Assembly: GCF_001418335.1 (NCBI RefSeq)
Contig: NZ_LIPP01000032.1
Coordinates: forward strand, 56,900 to 120,899
Reading direction: 5' to 3'
DNA length: 64,000 nucleotides
DNA from: Streptomyces aurantiacus
Lineage (GTDB): Bacteria; Actinomycetota; Actinomycetes; Streptomycetales; Streptomycetaceae
Shown: positions 38,401 through 46,858 of the stretch, piece by piece
Position numbering within the stretch: the stretch's first letter is position 1
Layout: every line of letters begins with the position of its first letter
Translations under genes and position numbers: made by a program
The notes under the pieces: model-generated
What the model was told of the DNA's origin: nothing
Database searches by the model: none
Seen by the model: the letters and a program-made list of their open reading frames with translations, nothing else

Positions 38401-38652
38401 CTCGACGGCAAGGCCCGGAAGGGTCCGCCGCAGCCGGGAGACCAGTGCCTGGAGCGCGTTGTCCGGGGCGGACGGCAGGTCGTCGTCCCACAGTGCTTCG
38501 AGGAGGTCGGAGCGGGCCACCTCCCGGCCCGCGGCCAGCGCGAGGACCGCGACGAGCGTCTGCAGCCGGGCTCCGCGCACCTCGGCGGCAGCGCCGTCCG
38601 TGGCCCGTATCCGCAGCGGTCCGAGGACGCTGACGACCGCACCGGCTGACAT
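35386..38652 (-). CDS. Large SARP regulator with NB-ARC ATPase (AfsR type)
   Basis: The product is 1088 aa. The winged-helix domain (about 5-95: VSVLGPLRIRATDG, then NALQALVSRLRR) is followed by a BTAD (about 100-245) and an NTPase with Walker A VAGPGGVGKTRVAL (about 300) and Walker B-like LLVLDNCEHVV. A C-terminal helical/TPR-like region covers about 650-1060. This is the AfsR architecture, though it is about 100 aa longer than AfsR. It probably acts as a second cluster activator that senses nucleotide or a partner signal. No clear promoter or ribosome site is seen before ATG 38652. Confidence 0.92.
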   Translation of the reverse strand: MSAGAVVSVLGPLRIRATDGAAAEVRGARLQTLVAVLALAAGREVARSDLLEALWDDDLPSAPDNALQALVSRLRRTLPGLAVESSPTGYRLLVRRDDVDALRFESLVSAVGAVRGDPERRAALLRDALALWRGPALAGLTTTGVVRAHATRLEELRRRAREERIDADLARGGAAGLVAELAGLVSEDPLRETSRVQLMRALHAAGRRTEALAVYEDARTQLVEAYGIDPSAELHQAYLDVLRGDRPPPKPRRTVPGRRLPVPLTELVGREADVERIQELLGRARLVTVAGPGGVGKTRVALESARRIGESGTGHHVFLAELATVTDPVNVPRAILDATGAGEAGLLSAPGFETVRGAVLRRLTGLLAEERALLVLDNCEHVVGAVSETATALLAQCPDLRVLATSRQPLGVSGERLHHLHGLALPRRTADAADSPAVRLFADRATAVRPAFALDERTVEPVVAICRALDGQPLALELAAARLLSLSVGQIRDRLDDRFRLLGSEGATTDVRQRTLRAVMDWTWDLLDDAERTLARRLAVFVGRVDLTLIERVCAGEGLDAADLDPLLSALVAKSVVQTEETAEADGRIGYRMPETVRLYAAEQLAAAGDETALRLRHARTLLSIAESAEPKLRRIGQGTELAALTGLLDDFHAALRWSVDAAPPELALRLVASLEWFWLLSGRRAESMEWTRRALAVPCGTRPVERAIVCAVGGLRGGALLGQQEGVGHLFEALALIQDLNERNREGADHPVLVLAAVLGPLASGAPELVREQLRALNGHRDPWIASFARMLGARMLANAGQPHAARDELRGALDGFRTIGERLGLTYTLSALAEAESARGDHVAAIGAIEEALRAVTELGVAEDRPMLMVRLAVEHARAVASDRAEADPAELGPAEMGPAEAGLVEAAAEASRLGLGEVLGVAYLALGDLHRTGGSLVEARRVLDRALAEVTAHGTGIGYRPAVLTSRGHLAVAEGRLPAALEACTTALELARQVDEAQLTARVLVLAADIALARAEPESAAVLLRTAAAVRGQRLDADPDVRRIARTTRAALGDDRYEAARPVALDGIEPLVVGLSARPVLPPVP

Positions 38653-38733
38653 GCGTTCATTGTGCCGCAGGAACCTCGCGCCGGCCCCGGTCGCCGATCA
38701 CCTCCGTGCGAGGAGCCACCGGACAATCAGGCA

Positions 38734-38757
38734 TCAGGAGGTGTCAGGAGGTGTCAG
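38734..38757. repeat. Tandem 10-bp repeat upstream of the large SARP gene
   Basis: TCAGGAGGTG occurs twice in tandem (38734-38753), followed by TCAG. It contains GTGTCAG twice at a 10-bp period, the same heptamer seen in the exporter promoter but with a 3-bp spacer. It lies in the 101-bp gap between the SARP start and the end of the C-methyltransferase gene. It could be a degenerate regulator site or chance. Confidence 0.4.
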
Positions 38758-39986
38758 ACGACGCTGAGTTCCGGCAGCGGGAAGACGAGCTTGCCACCGC
38801 CGTCCCGGTACGCCTGTTCCCGCTCGACGAATCCGTCGCGATAGATCCAGGGCAGCACGAGCAACTGGTCGGGGCGGCGTGACTTGGCCTCGGCCTCGGT
38901 GACGACGGGGATACCGGTGCCGGGTGTGAAGCAGCCGTCCTTGTCCTTGTTGACCTCACCGATGCACGGCAGGTCCCGTTCGGTGATCCCGCAGTACTGC
39001 AGGATCACGTTGCCCTTCGTGGACGCGCCGTATCCGACGGTCAGCTTTCCCGCCGCGCGGGAGGTGTCGAGGAAGTCCCGCAGTCCGTCGCGGTATCGGG
39101 CGGCCCGCCGTGCGAAGGCCTCGAAGGGCGCCATGGTGTCCAGGCCGAGTGCGGACTCGCGGGCGCGGATGGCGGCGACGCCCGCCTCGTCGACGTGGTG
39201 GCGTGTGCCCTTCTTGGCGAGGACGACGCAGAGGCTGCCGCCGTACACCTCGTTCAGCTCCGCGCGGAGGACGGTGAGTCCGGCGCGTTCGGCCATCCAC
39301 TCGATCTGGCGCAGGGCGTAGTACTCAAGGTGTTCGTGGCACACGACGTCATAGGCGGTGGCTTCGAGCATCGCCGGCAGGTAGCTCTGTTCCAGCAGCC
39401 ACACTCCGTCGTCGTCGAGGATGTCGTGGACGTCCCGCATGAACTCCAGGGGCCGCGGCAGGTCGTAGAACATGGCGATGGACGTGACGACCCTGGCCTT
39501 GCGCCGGCCGAAGTGACCGGTGAACACGTCACGGGAGAAGAACTCCGGGATCAGCGTGACGTGTTCGGGGTAGTACTCGCGGAAGTTGTCACCCGTCGGG
39601 TCGATGCCGACCAGGGTGGGCCCGTCGCTCGGGTAGGCGCGCAGCAGGGTGGAGTCGTTGCTGCCGATGTCCAGGACGAGGTCGCCCGGGCCCGGGCCGA
39701 CGAGTTCGGTGAGCAGGGCGGCCCTGCCGCCCAGGTGCCGGATCATGAACTCGCCGAGGCCGGACCGGTATCCGTAGCCCTCGCCGTACATCAGCCCGAA
39801 GTCGGCGGTGTGCCGCAGCTGGGCGAGGCCGCAGCCGTCCGGGGAGCACCGGACGAGTTCGAGAGGGACGGTGGGGACAGCCTCGTCGCGGGTGCGCGGA
39901 AAGACGCCGGTGAGGGCCTGCGCGCCGAGGTCGAGTATCGGCAGCAGCGTGCGGTTGCCGCAGACGCGGCACTCTTTGATGGTCAT
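38754..39986 (-). CDS. NDP-sugar 3-C-methyltransferase (TylCIII/EvaC type)
   Basis: The product is 410 aa. The N-terminal zinc-binding part has CRVCGNR and VRCSPDGCGLAQL; the SAM domain has VLDIGSNDSTLL; the C-terminal domain has GYGASTKGN, the mark of this family. It adds a methyl group at C3 of a 4-keto-2,6-dideoxysugar nucleotide, giving a branched sugar such as axenose. ATG 39986 is preceded by GGAGAGGCG. It appears to be the outermost gene of the cluster on this side. Confidence 0.93.
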   Translation of the reverse strand: MTIKECRVCGNRTLLPILDLGAQALTGVFPRTRDEAVPTVPLELVRCSPDGCGLAQLRHTADFGLMYGEGYGYRSGLGEFMIRHLGGRAALLTELVGPGPGDLVLDIGSNDSTLLRAYPSDGPTLVGIDPTGDNFREYYPEHVTLIPEFFSRDVFTGHFGRRKARVVTSIAMFYDLPRPLEFMRDVHDILDDDGVWLLEQSYLPAMLEATAYDVVCHEHLEYYALRQIEWMAERAGLTVLRAELNEVYGGSLCVVLAKKGTRHHVDEAGVAAIRARESALGLDTMAPFEAFARRAARYRDGLRDFLDTSRAAGKLTVGYGASTKGNVILQYCGITERDLPCIGEVNKDKDGCFTPGTGIPVVTEAEAKSRRPDQLLVLPWIYRDGFVEREQAYRDGGGKLVFPLPELSVV

Positions 39987-40179
39987 CGCCTCTCCAGACG
40001 GTGGGTGATCACGACGGCCGCCGCGGGCCCGTGGCTCTTCCTCGACCGCCCGGTGCGGCCGGCGGCGGACAGCCTGCGCTCGGAGCGGCACGCCGAACGT
40101 ATGCGCGCCGCCATGAACGGGCCTGGAGCACTGCTCGACTGCCGCTCGGCGCGCACCTCGCGTCCCGGGCGGGTCCCGG

Positions 40180-41736
40180 TCAGCGGACCTCGAAGTTGCC
40201 CATCATCATCATGTCCTCGTGCTCCAGGTTGTGACAGTGGAAGACGTACTTGCCGCGGTGGCCGTCGAACCGCGTGATGATCCGGGCCTGTTCCGTGGGC
40301 CGCAGGTCCAGGGTGTCCTTCCAGCCGTGGTCGAAGCGTCCTGGTTTCTTCGTGCCGCGTCCCAGCACCTGGAAGTGCACCAGGTGCAGATGGATCGGAT
40401 GGTGGAAGTCCGCGTAGAGGTTCCAGATCTCGGTGTCGCCGAGGCGGGGCGCGGCGTGGATGTGGTCGACGGAGAACGGCTCGCCGTTGATGGTCCAGCC
40501 GTGCCGGTCGCCGATGGCCTCGGACCGGAAGACCATGTCCCGTTCCCTGACGGCTCGTCCGGCGTCCAGGGGCTCGATCACCGAGAGTTCGGACGGCACG
40601 TGGCTCTCGTCCTTGGCTCTGCGGGCGATACGGAACTCCATGACCTGGCGCGTCGGTCCCTCGCCGAAGTCGTTGACCAGCCGGACCCGCTGGCCGACGC
40701 GGTAGCGGGAGAAGTCCACGACGACCTCCTGGCGCTCGGCCGAGGCAAGGTCGACGTACGGGTGGGTGAGCGGCCTGGCCAGCAGGCCGCCGTCCGAGGC
40801 CACCTGGACCAGGGGCTCGTCCACGCCGTCCGGGGCCGGGTCCAGGCGCAGCCGGTAGCGGCGGGCGTTGGAGGCGTTGAGCAGCCTCAGCCGGTGGCGT
40901 ACGGCGTCGACTTCCCTGTACGGCCAAGCGGTTCCGTTGACGAGGATCACGTCGCCGAGGACGCCCGCCTCGTAGGGGGTCGTGACGCCGGGGGTGGCGG
41001 TCAGGTCTGCGTCGACGCTGGGGTAGCGCAACCCGCCGTCCTGGTCGAAGGACCGGTCCATGATGACCAGGGGCAGGTCGCGGTCGCCGTCCGGGAACGG
41101 CAGGGCCCGCTCCTCGTCGTCGGTGATCAGGTGCAGCCCGGCGAGGCCGCGCCAGACGCTCGGCCCGGTGAAGTCCATCCGGTGGTCGTGGTACCAGAGG
41201 GTGGCGGCGCGCTGGTCGGTGTCGTACGTGTAGCTGCGGGTGCCACGGCTGAGGTCGCCGTCGCCGTGGTGCGGGCCGTGGTGAGCACCGCTCGTCGGCA
41301 GGATCTGGTCGGTCGGGTAGCCGTCGTGCCGGGGCGCGTTGTGGCCGCCGTGCAGGTGGACGACGGTGGGCACGGGCAGTTCGTTGCGGTGGCGCACGAC
41401 GGTTCTCCGGCCGCGCCGGGTGACCAGGGTCGGGCCGGGGAGAATGCCGTCGTATCCCCAGATGGGGGTGCGCACTCCGTCGATGATCTCGGCGGTCGAC
41501 CGGCGCTGGGTGATGTCGTAGGTGTCCGTGCCGCCGGTGGTACTGGTCGGCCTCAGCACGGGCGGTACGGTCAGCGGCTTCCGGAAGGCCTCGGGCAGCG
41601 GGACCTCGCTGGTCAGCAGGGTGCCGGTGGAGTCCGTGCCGCGGAAGGCGAAGCCGAGCACGCCGCCCCCGCCGACGGCCAGCGCGGCGGCGCCGGTGCC
41701 CAGAAGGACGGAGCGCCGCGAGAGGCGACCGCTCAT
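40180..41736 (-). CDS. Tat-exported multicopper oxidase
   Basis: The product is 518 aa. A twin-arginine signal (RLSRRSVLLGTG) occupies the first 35 residues. Four copper-binding blocks follow: VHLHGGH, WYHDHRMD, HPIHLHLVHF and HCHNLEHEDM. The final block includes the type 1 copper Cys. It resembles CotA/bilirubin-oxidase-like laccases and would oxidise phenols or metals outside the cell. ATG 41736 overlaps the stop of the membrane-protein gene by 4 bp. The 193 bp between this gene's stop and the cluster's C-methyltransferase start hold no recognisable gene. Confidence 0.93.
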   Translation of the reverse strand: MSGRLSRRSVLLGTGAAALAVGGGGVLGFAFRGTDSTGTLLTSEVPLPEAFRKPLTVPPVLRPTSTTGGTDTYDITQRRSTAEIIDGVRTPIWGYDGILPGPTLVTRRGRRTVVRHRNELPVPTVVHLHGGHNAPRHDGYPTDQILPTSGAHHGPHHGDGDLSRGTRSYTYDTDQRAATLWYHDHRMDFTGPSVWRGLAGLHLITDDEERALPFPDGDRDLPLVIMDRSFDQDGGLRYPSVDADLTATPGVTTPYEAGVLGDVILVNGTAWPYREVDAVRHRLRLLNASNARRYRLRLDPAPDGVDEPLVQVASDGGLLARPLTHPYVDLASAERQEVVVDFSRYRVGQRVRLVNDFGEGPTRQVMEFRIARRAKDESHVPSELSVIEPLDAGRAVRERDMVFRSEAIGDRHGWTINGEPFSVDHIHAAPRLGDTEIWNLYADFHHPIHLHLVHFQVLGRGTKKPGRFDHGWKDTLDLRPTEQARIITRFDGHRGKYVFHCHNLEHEDMMMMGNFEVR

Positions 41737-42182
41737 GAGGAGGCCCCTGTGCCGGCGGGCTCGCCGGCGCGTCCGACCCGTAGGGCGACCACGAAGGCAC
41801 CCGCGATCACCGCGACGCCGAGCGGAATGTGCAGGGACAGCAGCCGGGCGGCGCCCGCGCTGTTCAGCACCTGGGCGGCCCCGAACAGCCCGAGGGCCGA
41901 CAGGAACGGCCACATCCGTCCCTTGCCACGCCACCGCAGCAGGGCGGCCGGGACGAGCGCGCAGACCAGGAGTACGTCGGTGAACGTCGCGCCGTACTGA
42001 TGCCACCGCAGGGCGTCGTAGCTGCCCGACATGAACTGGCCGGCCAGGACCGCCTGCCCGAAACAGGCCGCGGCGACGGTGTACATCAGCACCGCGTACA
42101 CGCGCCCGTACAACCGCCTCCTGCGGGCCCCCGTTGCCGGCGCCGACGGCACAGTCTTCCCGTCCGCCGCTTCCGCACTCAT
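41733..42182 (-). CDS. Small membrane protein, partner of multicopper oxidase
   Basis: The product is 149 aa with about four hydrophobic helices (VYAVLMYTVAAACFGQAVLAG, DVLLVCALVPAALL, FLSALGLFGAAQVL, IPLGVAVIAGAFVVAL). I do not recognise a named family. It is translationally coupled to the oxidase gene and diverges from a hydrolase/TetR operon across two palindromes. The start at 42182 is chosen over 42203 because it fits the ribosome site better. Confidence 0.75.
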   Translation of the reverse strand: MSAEAADGKTVPSAPATGARRRRLYGRVYAVLMYTVAAACFGQAVLAGQFMSGSYDALRWHQYGATFTDVLLVCALVPAALLRWRGKGRMWPFLSALGLFGAAQVLNSAGAARLLSLHIPLGVAVIAGAFVVALRVGRAGEPAGTGASS

Positions 42183-42214
42183 GACTGGAATTCCCCCGCT
42201 CACGAAGTAGCCGA

Positions 42215-42251
42215 ACTACATCGTAGACTAAATGAAAACTACGCCGTAGAC
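42215..42251. promoter_or_regulatory. Two tandem palindromic operators, probable TetR sites
   Basis: ACTACATCGTAGAC (42215-42228) and ACTACGCCGTAGAC (42238-42251) are two near-identical copies of CTAC-n3-GTAG, 23 bp apart, about two helical turns. They sit in the divergent promoter between the membrane protein/oxidase operon and the hydrolase/TetR operon. TAGTCT on the minus strand and TATAGA on the plus strand (42255-42260) are possible -10 boxes next to the sites. The TetR protein encoded at 43238-43891 is the obvious ligand. Confidence 0.75.
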
Positions 42252-42308
42252 AGATATAGAGACAGAGTCAGAGTCAGGCCATGGGCCTCAAGCGAAATGA
42301 GAAGTCGG

Positions 42309-43241
42309 ATGAGCGAGCACGAGCCGCCTCGTGGACGAGCGGTGGCCGCGAGGACGGGCACCGTGCTGGTCTCCCGCGCGCGACTGCACACGGAGCGGCT
42401 CGGGCAGGGCCCCGCGCTGGTACTCATCTCGGGTGGCGGCGGTGACGCCGGGATGTACGAGGACGTCGTACCGCTGCTCGCCGAGCGGTTCACGGTGATC
42501 ACCTTCGACCGGCGCGGCAACTCGCGCAGCCCGCTCGCCGACCCGGCGGCGCCCGTGGCCGTGGCCCGGCAGGCGGACGACGTGATCGCGATCCTGGACC
42601 ACTACGGCATCGAGCGGGCGTACGTCTTCGGCAACAGCGGGGGCGCCATCATCACGCTGGAACTGCTGGCGCACCACGCCGGACGGCTGCTCGGCGCGGT
42701 CGTCCACGAGCCACCGCTCATCCAGGTGCTGCCCTGCGACAGCCCGGAGCGCAAGGCCCTTGAGGACATCGAACGGCTCGGCCGGGAGAAGGGCCCGTTG
42801 CGTGCGTCGGCCGCTTTCGGCGCGATGACGCTGTCGCGGCCACCGCGGATGTTCGTGTCCCCGCGGGGGCAGGCCGTGATCGCCGCGGCGTCCCGCGTGC
42901 TGTTGGCCGCGGGCGGACCCGTGCGCCGGGCGACCGGACGCGAGCCCGACACGATGACGCGGATGCTCGGGAACTCCGCTCTGCTCATCGAGCGGGAACT
43001 GCCCGACTTCTGCTTCGCGTACCAGCCCGACCTGGAGGCGTTGCGACACGTCGACGTCCCCTGGTGCCTGGCCACGGGCCGGGACAGTCAAGGGCGCCCC
43101 TACCACCGGCCCGCTCACGTCCTGAGCGGCCTGCTCGGCGTAGCATGCGAGGAGTTCCCCGGCGGCCATACGGTCTACCAGCAGCTTCCGGCGGAATTCA
43201 CCCAGCGGCTGACCACGATTCTGGACGCACTCCCGTCATGA
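42309..43241 (+). CDS. Alpha/beta hydrolase
   Basis: The product is 310 aa, of the alpha/beta-hydrolase fold. The oxyanion region is LISGGGGDAGMYEDV, the nucleophile elbow GNSGGA near residue 120, and the likely catalytic His is in FPGGHTVY near the end. ATG 42309 (MSEHEPP) has GAGAAG upstream; ATG 42297 is an alternative. It is coupled to the TetR gene by a 4-bp overlap. The substrate is unknown; the operon layout suggests detoxification or signal removal. Confidence 0.85.
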   Translation: MSEHEPPRGRAVAARTGTVLVSRARLHTERLGQGPALVLISGGGGDAGMYEDVVPLLAERFTVITFDRRGNSRSPLADPAAPVAVARQADDVIAILDHYGIERAYVFGNSGGAIITLELLAHHAGRLLGAVVHEPPLIQVLPCDSPERKALEDIERLGREKGPLRASAAFGAMTLSRPPRMFVSPRGQAVIAAASRVLLAAGGPVRRATGREPDTMTRMLGNSALLIERELPDFCFAYQPDLEALRHVDVPWCLATGRDSQGRPYHRPAHVLSGLLGVACEEFPGGHTVYQQLPAEFTQRLTTILDALPS

Positions 43242-43891
43242 CGACCGACAAGAACACCGCGGGGGGCAGTCGGCCGTCCCCCGCTGCCAGACCGACGCTG
43301 AACCGGACGTACATCGCCGCGGCGGCACTGGCGCTCATCGACGCCAACGGCCTGGGCAAGTTCTCGATGCGCAAGCTCGGTTCGGGTCTCGGGGTCGATC
43401 CCATGGCGGTGTACCGCCACTTCAGGGACCAGGAGGAACTCTTCGACGGTGTCGCCGAGGCGCTCTTCGACGAACTCGACATGGAGTCGCTGCCCTGGGA
43501 CTCCACCTGGCGCGACGTCACCGAGCAGTACTGCCTGCGGCTGCGGGACACCCTGCTCGCCCATCCGCAGGCCGTCTCGGTCTTCGCGACCCGACCGGTG
43601 CGCTCCCGCGCGTCCATCGACACGGGGGTACGGCTCATCGAGCTGCTCCGGGCCGCGGGCTTCTCTCCGGCGCACGCCCTGCAGATCGCCCGCTGCCTGC
43701 GCGAGTTCACCATCGGCCACGCCCAGAGCCTCGCGGTGGTGCGGCTCGGTTCGCGGAGCCGCAGCAGGAAGCCGTCGCCCGACTCGGCCGCGTACAACAT
43801 CCTCGCCCGGGCGGCGGACGACACGGAGATCGACGAGCACTTCGGCATCGGCCTCACGGCCATGCTGGACGGATTCGAGCGGCTGGCCTGA
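43238..43891 (+). CDS. TetR-family regulator
   Basis: The product is 217 aa. The N-terminal helix-turn-helix is AAALALIDANGLGKFSMRKLGSGLGVDPMAVYRHF, with a C-terminal TetR_C-like ligand domain (LRAAGFSPAHALQIARCL). It overlaps the hydrolase stop by 4 bp. It probably represses both its own operon and the divergent oxidase operon through the CTAC-n3-GTAG sites. Confidence 0.92.
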   Translation: MTTDKNTAGGSRPSPAARPTLNRTYIAAAALALIDANGLGKFSMRKLGSGLGVDPMAVYRHFRDQEELFDGVAEALFDELDMESLPWDSTWRDVTEQYCLRLRDTLLAHPQAVSVFATRPVRSRASIDTGVRLIELLRAAGFSPAHALQIARCLREFTIGHAQSLAVVRLGSRSRSRKPSPDSAAYNILARAADDTEIDEHFGIGLTAMLDGFERLA

Positions 43892-44035
43892 CCCGGGCGC
43901 GCCTGGCCCCGGACTTCGGCCGGTGGGACCGGAGGTGCTCATCCGGAGGCGCTCAGGAAGAACACCGGCCGCCTTATGATGACGTGGCACAGTATTCGGA
44001 TGCGCAGAGTTGCGTTCACCGCAGGGAGAATGCCC

Positions 44036-44944
44036 ATGGGCACCGCAGAGGCCGACCATTCACTGTCCGACAGCGGGATTCAGGCCGGCCGGTCGGCCGG
44101 TCCTGTGGTGCCGCGTCTGATATTGGGCGCACGGCTGCGCGTACTGCGGGAGGAGAAGGGGATCTCCCGCGAGACCGCGGGGCATGTCATCCGCGCCTCC
44201 CGGTCCAAGATCAGCCGACTGGAGGCCGGCCGCCACGGGTTCAAACCGCGTGACGTGGCCGACCTGCTCACGCTCTACGAAGTCACGGACGACGCCGAGC
44301 GCGCCACCTTGCTGACGCTGGCCGAAGAGACCAACGCCTCCGCCTGGTGGCGGTACTACGGCGACGTGGTGCCCGCCTGGATGCACATCTACCTCGGGGC
44401 CGAACAGGCGGCGGATGTCGTCCGCTGCTTCGAGGTCCAACGCGTTCCCGGCCTCCTGCAGACCCCCGCCTACGCGCGCGCCTCCATCCTGCTCGCCCAC
44501 CCGGACGCCAAACCGAACGAACTCGACCGACGCGTCAGACTGCGGATGACGCGTCAGCTGATCCTGCACCGGCAGCCGACGGCCGCCCAGCTCTGGGCCG
44601 TGATCGACGAGGCGGCGCTGCGTCGCCCGGTGGGCGGCTCCGACACGATGCGCGCCCAGCTCAGGCATCTCATCAAGATCAGCAGGCTCCCGCAGGTCAG
44701 CGTCCAGATCATCCCGTTCGACGCCGGCGGCTACGCGGCCGAAGGCGGCCCGTTCACCATCCTGCGCCTGCCCGGTGGTCAGCTGCCCGACGTGGTCCAC
44801 CTCGAACAGCTCGCCACCGCCCTCTATCCCGGCAAGCCGGCCGAGATCGAGCGCTACCGCCATGCCATGGACCAGCTGGTCCTCGCAGCCGATGCACCCG
44901 AGGAGACACCCACGATCCTCCACCGCATCCTCCAGGAAACCTGA
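44036..44944 (+). CDS. XRE/Scr1-type regulator with DUF5753 domain
   Basis: The product is 302 aa. The helix-turn-helix lies at about residues 25-85 (LGARLRVLREEKGISRETAGH, SKISRLEAGRHGFK), followed by the DUF5753 ligand-like domain (YLGAEQAADVVRCFEVQRVPG, QVSVQIIPFDAGG). These are abundant in Streptomyces and are usually followed by a small DUF397 gene, which is not found here. ATG 44036 is used because AGGGAG lies 7 bp upstream. Confidence 0.9.
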   Translation: MGTAEADHSLSDSGIQAGRSAGPVVPRLILGARLRVLREEKGISRETAGHVIRASRSKISRLEAGRHGFKPRDVADLLTLYEVTDDAERATLLTLAEETNASAWWRYYGDVVPAWMHIYLGAEQAADVVRCFEVQRVPGLLQTPAYARASILLAHPDAKPNELDRRVRLRMTRQLILHRQPTAAQLWAVIDEAALRRPVGGSDTMRAQLRHLIKISRLPQVSVQIIPFDAGGYAAEGGPFTILRLPGGQLPDVVHLEQLATALYPGKPAEIERYRHAMDQLVLAADAPEETPTILHRILQET

Positions 44945-44985
44945 TCCCGGAAAGCTGATCCCGGCCGGGGGGTGCGCCGGCGGCC

Positions 44986-45801
44986 TCAGCGCTTGAGGGC
45001 GACACCGCCGTACTGGTGCACCTCGGCGGGCAGCCCCAGGGCCTCGGTGTCGGGACGCCAGCGCGAGCACGACGCCACACCCGGTTCGAGCAGCTCCAGA
45101 CCGTCGAAGTAACCCTCGATCCGCTCGGGGCTGCGAAGGATGTACGGGATCGAGCCACCCTCGTTGTACTGCTGGATGGCCTCGACGTAGGCCTCACTGG
45201 TGTCGGTGCTGTCGTACTGCACGAGGTAACTGCCGGGCGGCAGCGCGTCCACCAGTTGCCGCACGATGGCGCGTGCCTGGTCGTAGTCCTCGATGTGGCC
45301 CAGGATGCCCATCAGCATGAGAGCGACCGGCCGGTCGAAGTCCAGCGTCTTCGCGGCTTCCCGCACGATCGCACTCGGCTCGCGCAGGTCGGCGTCGACG
45401 TAGTTGGTGACACCTTCCGGTGTGCTGGTGAGCAGCGCGCGGGCGTGCGCCAGCACCAGCGGATCGTTGTCGACGTAGACGATCCGGCTCTCGGGGGCCA
45501 CCCGTTGGGCGATCTGATGGGTGTTGTCCACGTTGGGCAGTCCGGTGCCGATGTCCAGGAACTGCCGGATGCCCTCTTCGGCGGCCAGATGGCGAACGGC
45601 GCGGGCGAGGAAGTACCGGGCGGCACGCGCGCCGGTCTCGATACCTGGGAAGGTGGCGCGGAACGCGTCGCCGGCCTGCCGGTCGACCTCGTAGTTGTCC
45701 TTCCCGCCCAGCCAGTAGTTCCAGATCCGGGCCGACTGCGGTACGGAGGTGTCGATCTTGGAGATCGTCTCCGGCCCGGAGTTCTCTGCCTCATCAGTCA
45801 T
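44986..45801 (-). CDS. SAM-dependent methyltransferase, DUF574 family
   Basis: The product is 271 aa, of the actinobacterial DUF574/Methyltransf_19 family (SARIWNYWLGGKDNYEVDR at the start, FLDIGTGLPNVDNTHQIAQ, VYVDNDPLVLAHARALL). The acceptor is unknown for the family. These genes are often near Scr1/DUF397 regulators, as here, with the two genes convergent and 41 bp apart. Confidence 0.9.
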   Translation of the reverse strand: MTDEAENSGPETISKIDTSVPQSARIWNYWLGGKDNYEVDRQAGDAFRATFPGIETGARAARYFLARAVRHLAAEEGIRQFLDIGTGLPNVDNTHQIAQRVAPESRIVYVDNDPLVLAHARALLTSTPEGVTNYVDADLREPSAIVREAAKTLDFDRPVALMLMGILGHIEDYDQARAIVRQLVDALPPGSYLVQYDSTDTSEAYVEAIQQYNEGGSIPYILRSPERIEGYFDGLELLEPGVASCSRWRPDTEALGLPAEVHQYGGVALKR

Positions 45802-45875
45802 GGACGCTCCTGTGCGTACGTAGTGGGAGAAACGCGAAACCGTCGAACACCGGTCGTGGGCGCCCACGTTATTCC

Positions 45876-46330
45876 TCACGCCCCGGCTCGGGCACGTCTG
45901 CCGCGCCCAACCTGCCCCCGTCGGCCACCCGTTGGCTTGATTAGAGTGGTGCCGGCGCCCCTGAGGAGGTCCTCCAGTTGGTCCATGGTGCGGGGTCCGA
46001 TGATGGCGGAGGTGACGTCCGGGTGGGCGGTGGCGAAGGCCACGGCCAGGTGGGTGAGGGGCATGCCGGCCTGTTCGGCGACGGGCAGGAGTTGTTCGAC
46101 GGCGCCGAGCTTGCGCTGCGGTTGGGGCCCTCGCCCATCGGCCCGTTGAACTTGGTGGCCAGCACCACCTCGTCGCGGCGCCCCTTGAGGGCTTTGCCGA
46201 CGATCTCTTCGGTCTCGCTGTAGCCGTACACGTCGGCGGTGTCGACGAGGTTGACGCCCGCGCCCAACGCCCGGTGGATCATGCGCCCGCAGTCGTCGTG
46301 GTCCGGGTTGCCCATCCTGCCGAACATCAT
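45876..46330 (-). pseudogene. Decayed aldo/keto reductase fragment
   Basis: The right part reads as an AKR N-terminal region ([20 protein letters not shown], then [10 protein letters not shown] and [14 protein letters not shown]). At about 46125 the frame changes, and the sequence continues as the AKR C-terminal region ([20 protein letters not shown], then [22 protein letters not shown]). Roughly the middle 150 residues, with the substrate barrel and HRP-type motif, are missing, as are the first 20 or so. The gene is therefore broken by an internal deletion and is not expected to work. Confidence 0.85.
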
Positions 46331-46435
46331 GGTGCAAACGTCTTCTCTACACGTTCTGCGTGTTCTGCACGCGGTCCGGGCCGACGCGTGGCTGCGGCGG
46401 CGGCCCGGACGCGGGTCCGATGTCAGGCGGCCGGA

Positions 46436-46858
46436 TCAGCCGTTGTACGGGGCGGTGACGTCCAGGACCCAGGTCACGCCGAACCGGTCGGTGAGCATGC
46501 CGTAGAGCGGCGCCCACTGCGCCGGCTCCAGCGGCCGCACGACCGTCGAGCCCTCGGCGAGCTTGTGCCACAAGGCGCTGATCTCATCGGCGGCGTCACC
46601 GCGCACGGAGACGAAGAACGGGTTCTGGCCCTGGTTCCAGGGCAGTTGCGAGGGCACGTCGTAGGCCATGATGTGGAAGCCGTTGTCCGCGACCACCTCG
46701 CCCCACATCACCCAGTCCACCTCGTTCTCGTTCTGTACGTTGCCGGCGTCCTTGTAGGTGACGGCGACGGTGCGTCCGCCGAAGACCCACTGATAGAAGT
46801 CCAGCGCCTCGCGCGCGGCACCCCGGAAGTTCAGATGGGTGGTGGTCGTGACAGACAT
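46436..46858 (-). CDS. VOC-family protein (PhnB/glyoxalase fold)
   Basis: The product is 140 aa. It matches the PhnB-like VOC layout: TTHLNFRGAAREALDFYQWVFGG at the start and an AQWAPLYGMLTDRFGVTWVLD ending. The N-terminal His and late Glu/Asp metal ligands are not all obvious, so it may bind rather than catalyse. It is divergent from the Rrf2 gene; the 245 bp between them include the palindrome ATTCGACGAAT (46877-46887). Confidence 0.85.
   Translation of the reverse strand: MSVTTTTHLNFRGAAREALDFYQWVFGGRTVAVTYKDAGNVQNENEVDWVMWGEVVADNGFHIMAYDVPSQLPWNQGQNPFFVSVRGDAADEISALWHKLAEGSTVVRPLEPAQWAPLYGMLTDRFGVTWVLDVTAPYNG

Noticed and set aside
36305-38491. A 728-aa Arg-rich open frame on the minus strand
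   Set aside because: An out-of-frame shadow of the SARP gene, dominated by Arg, Pro and Gly as expected of wrong-frame high-GC DNA.
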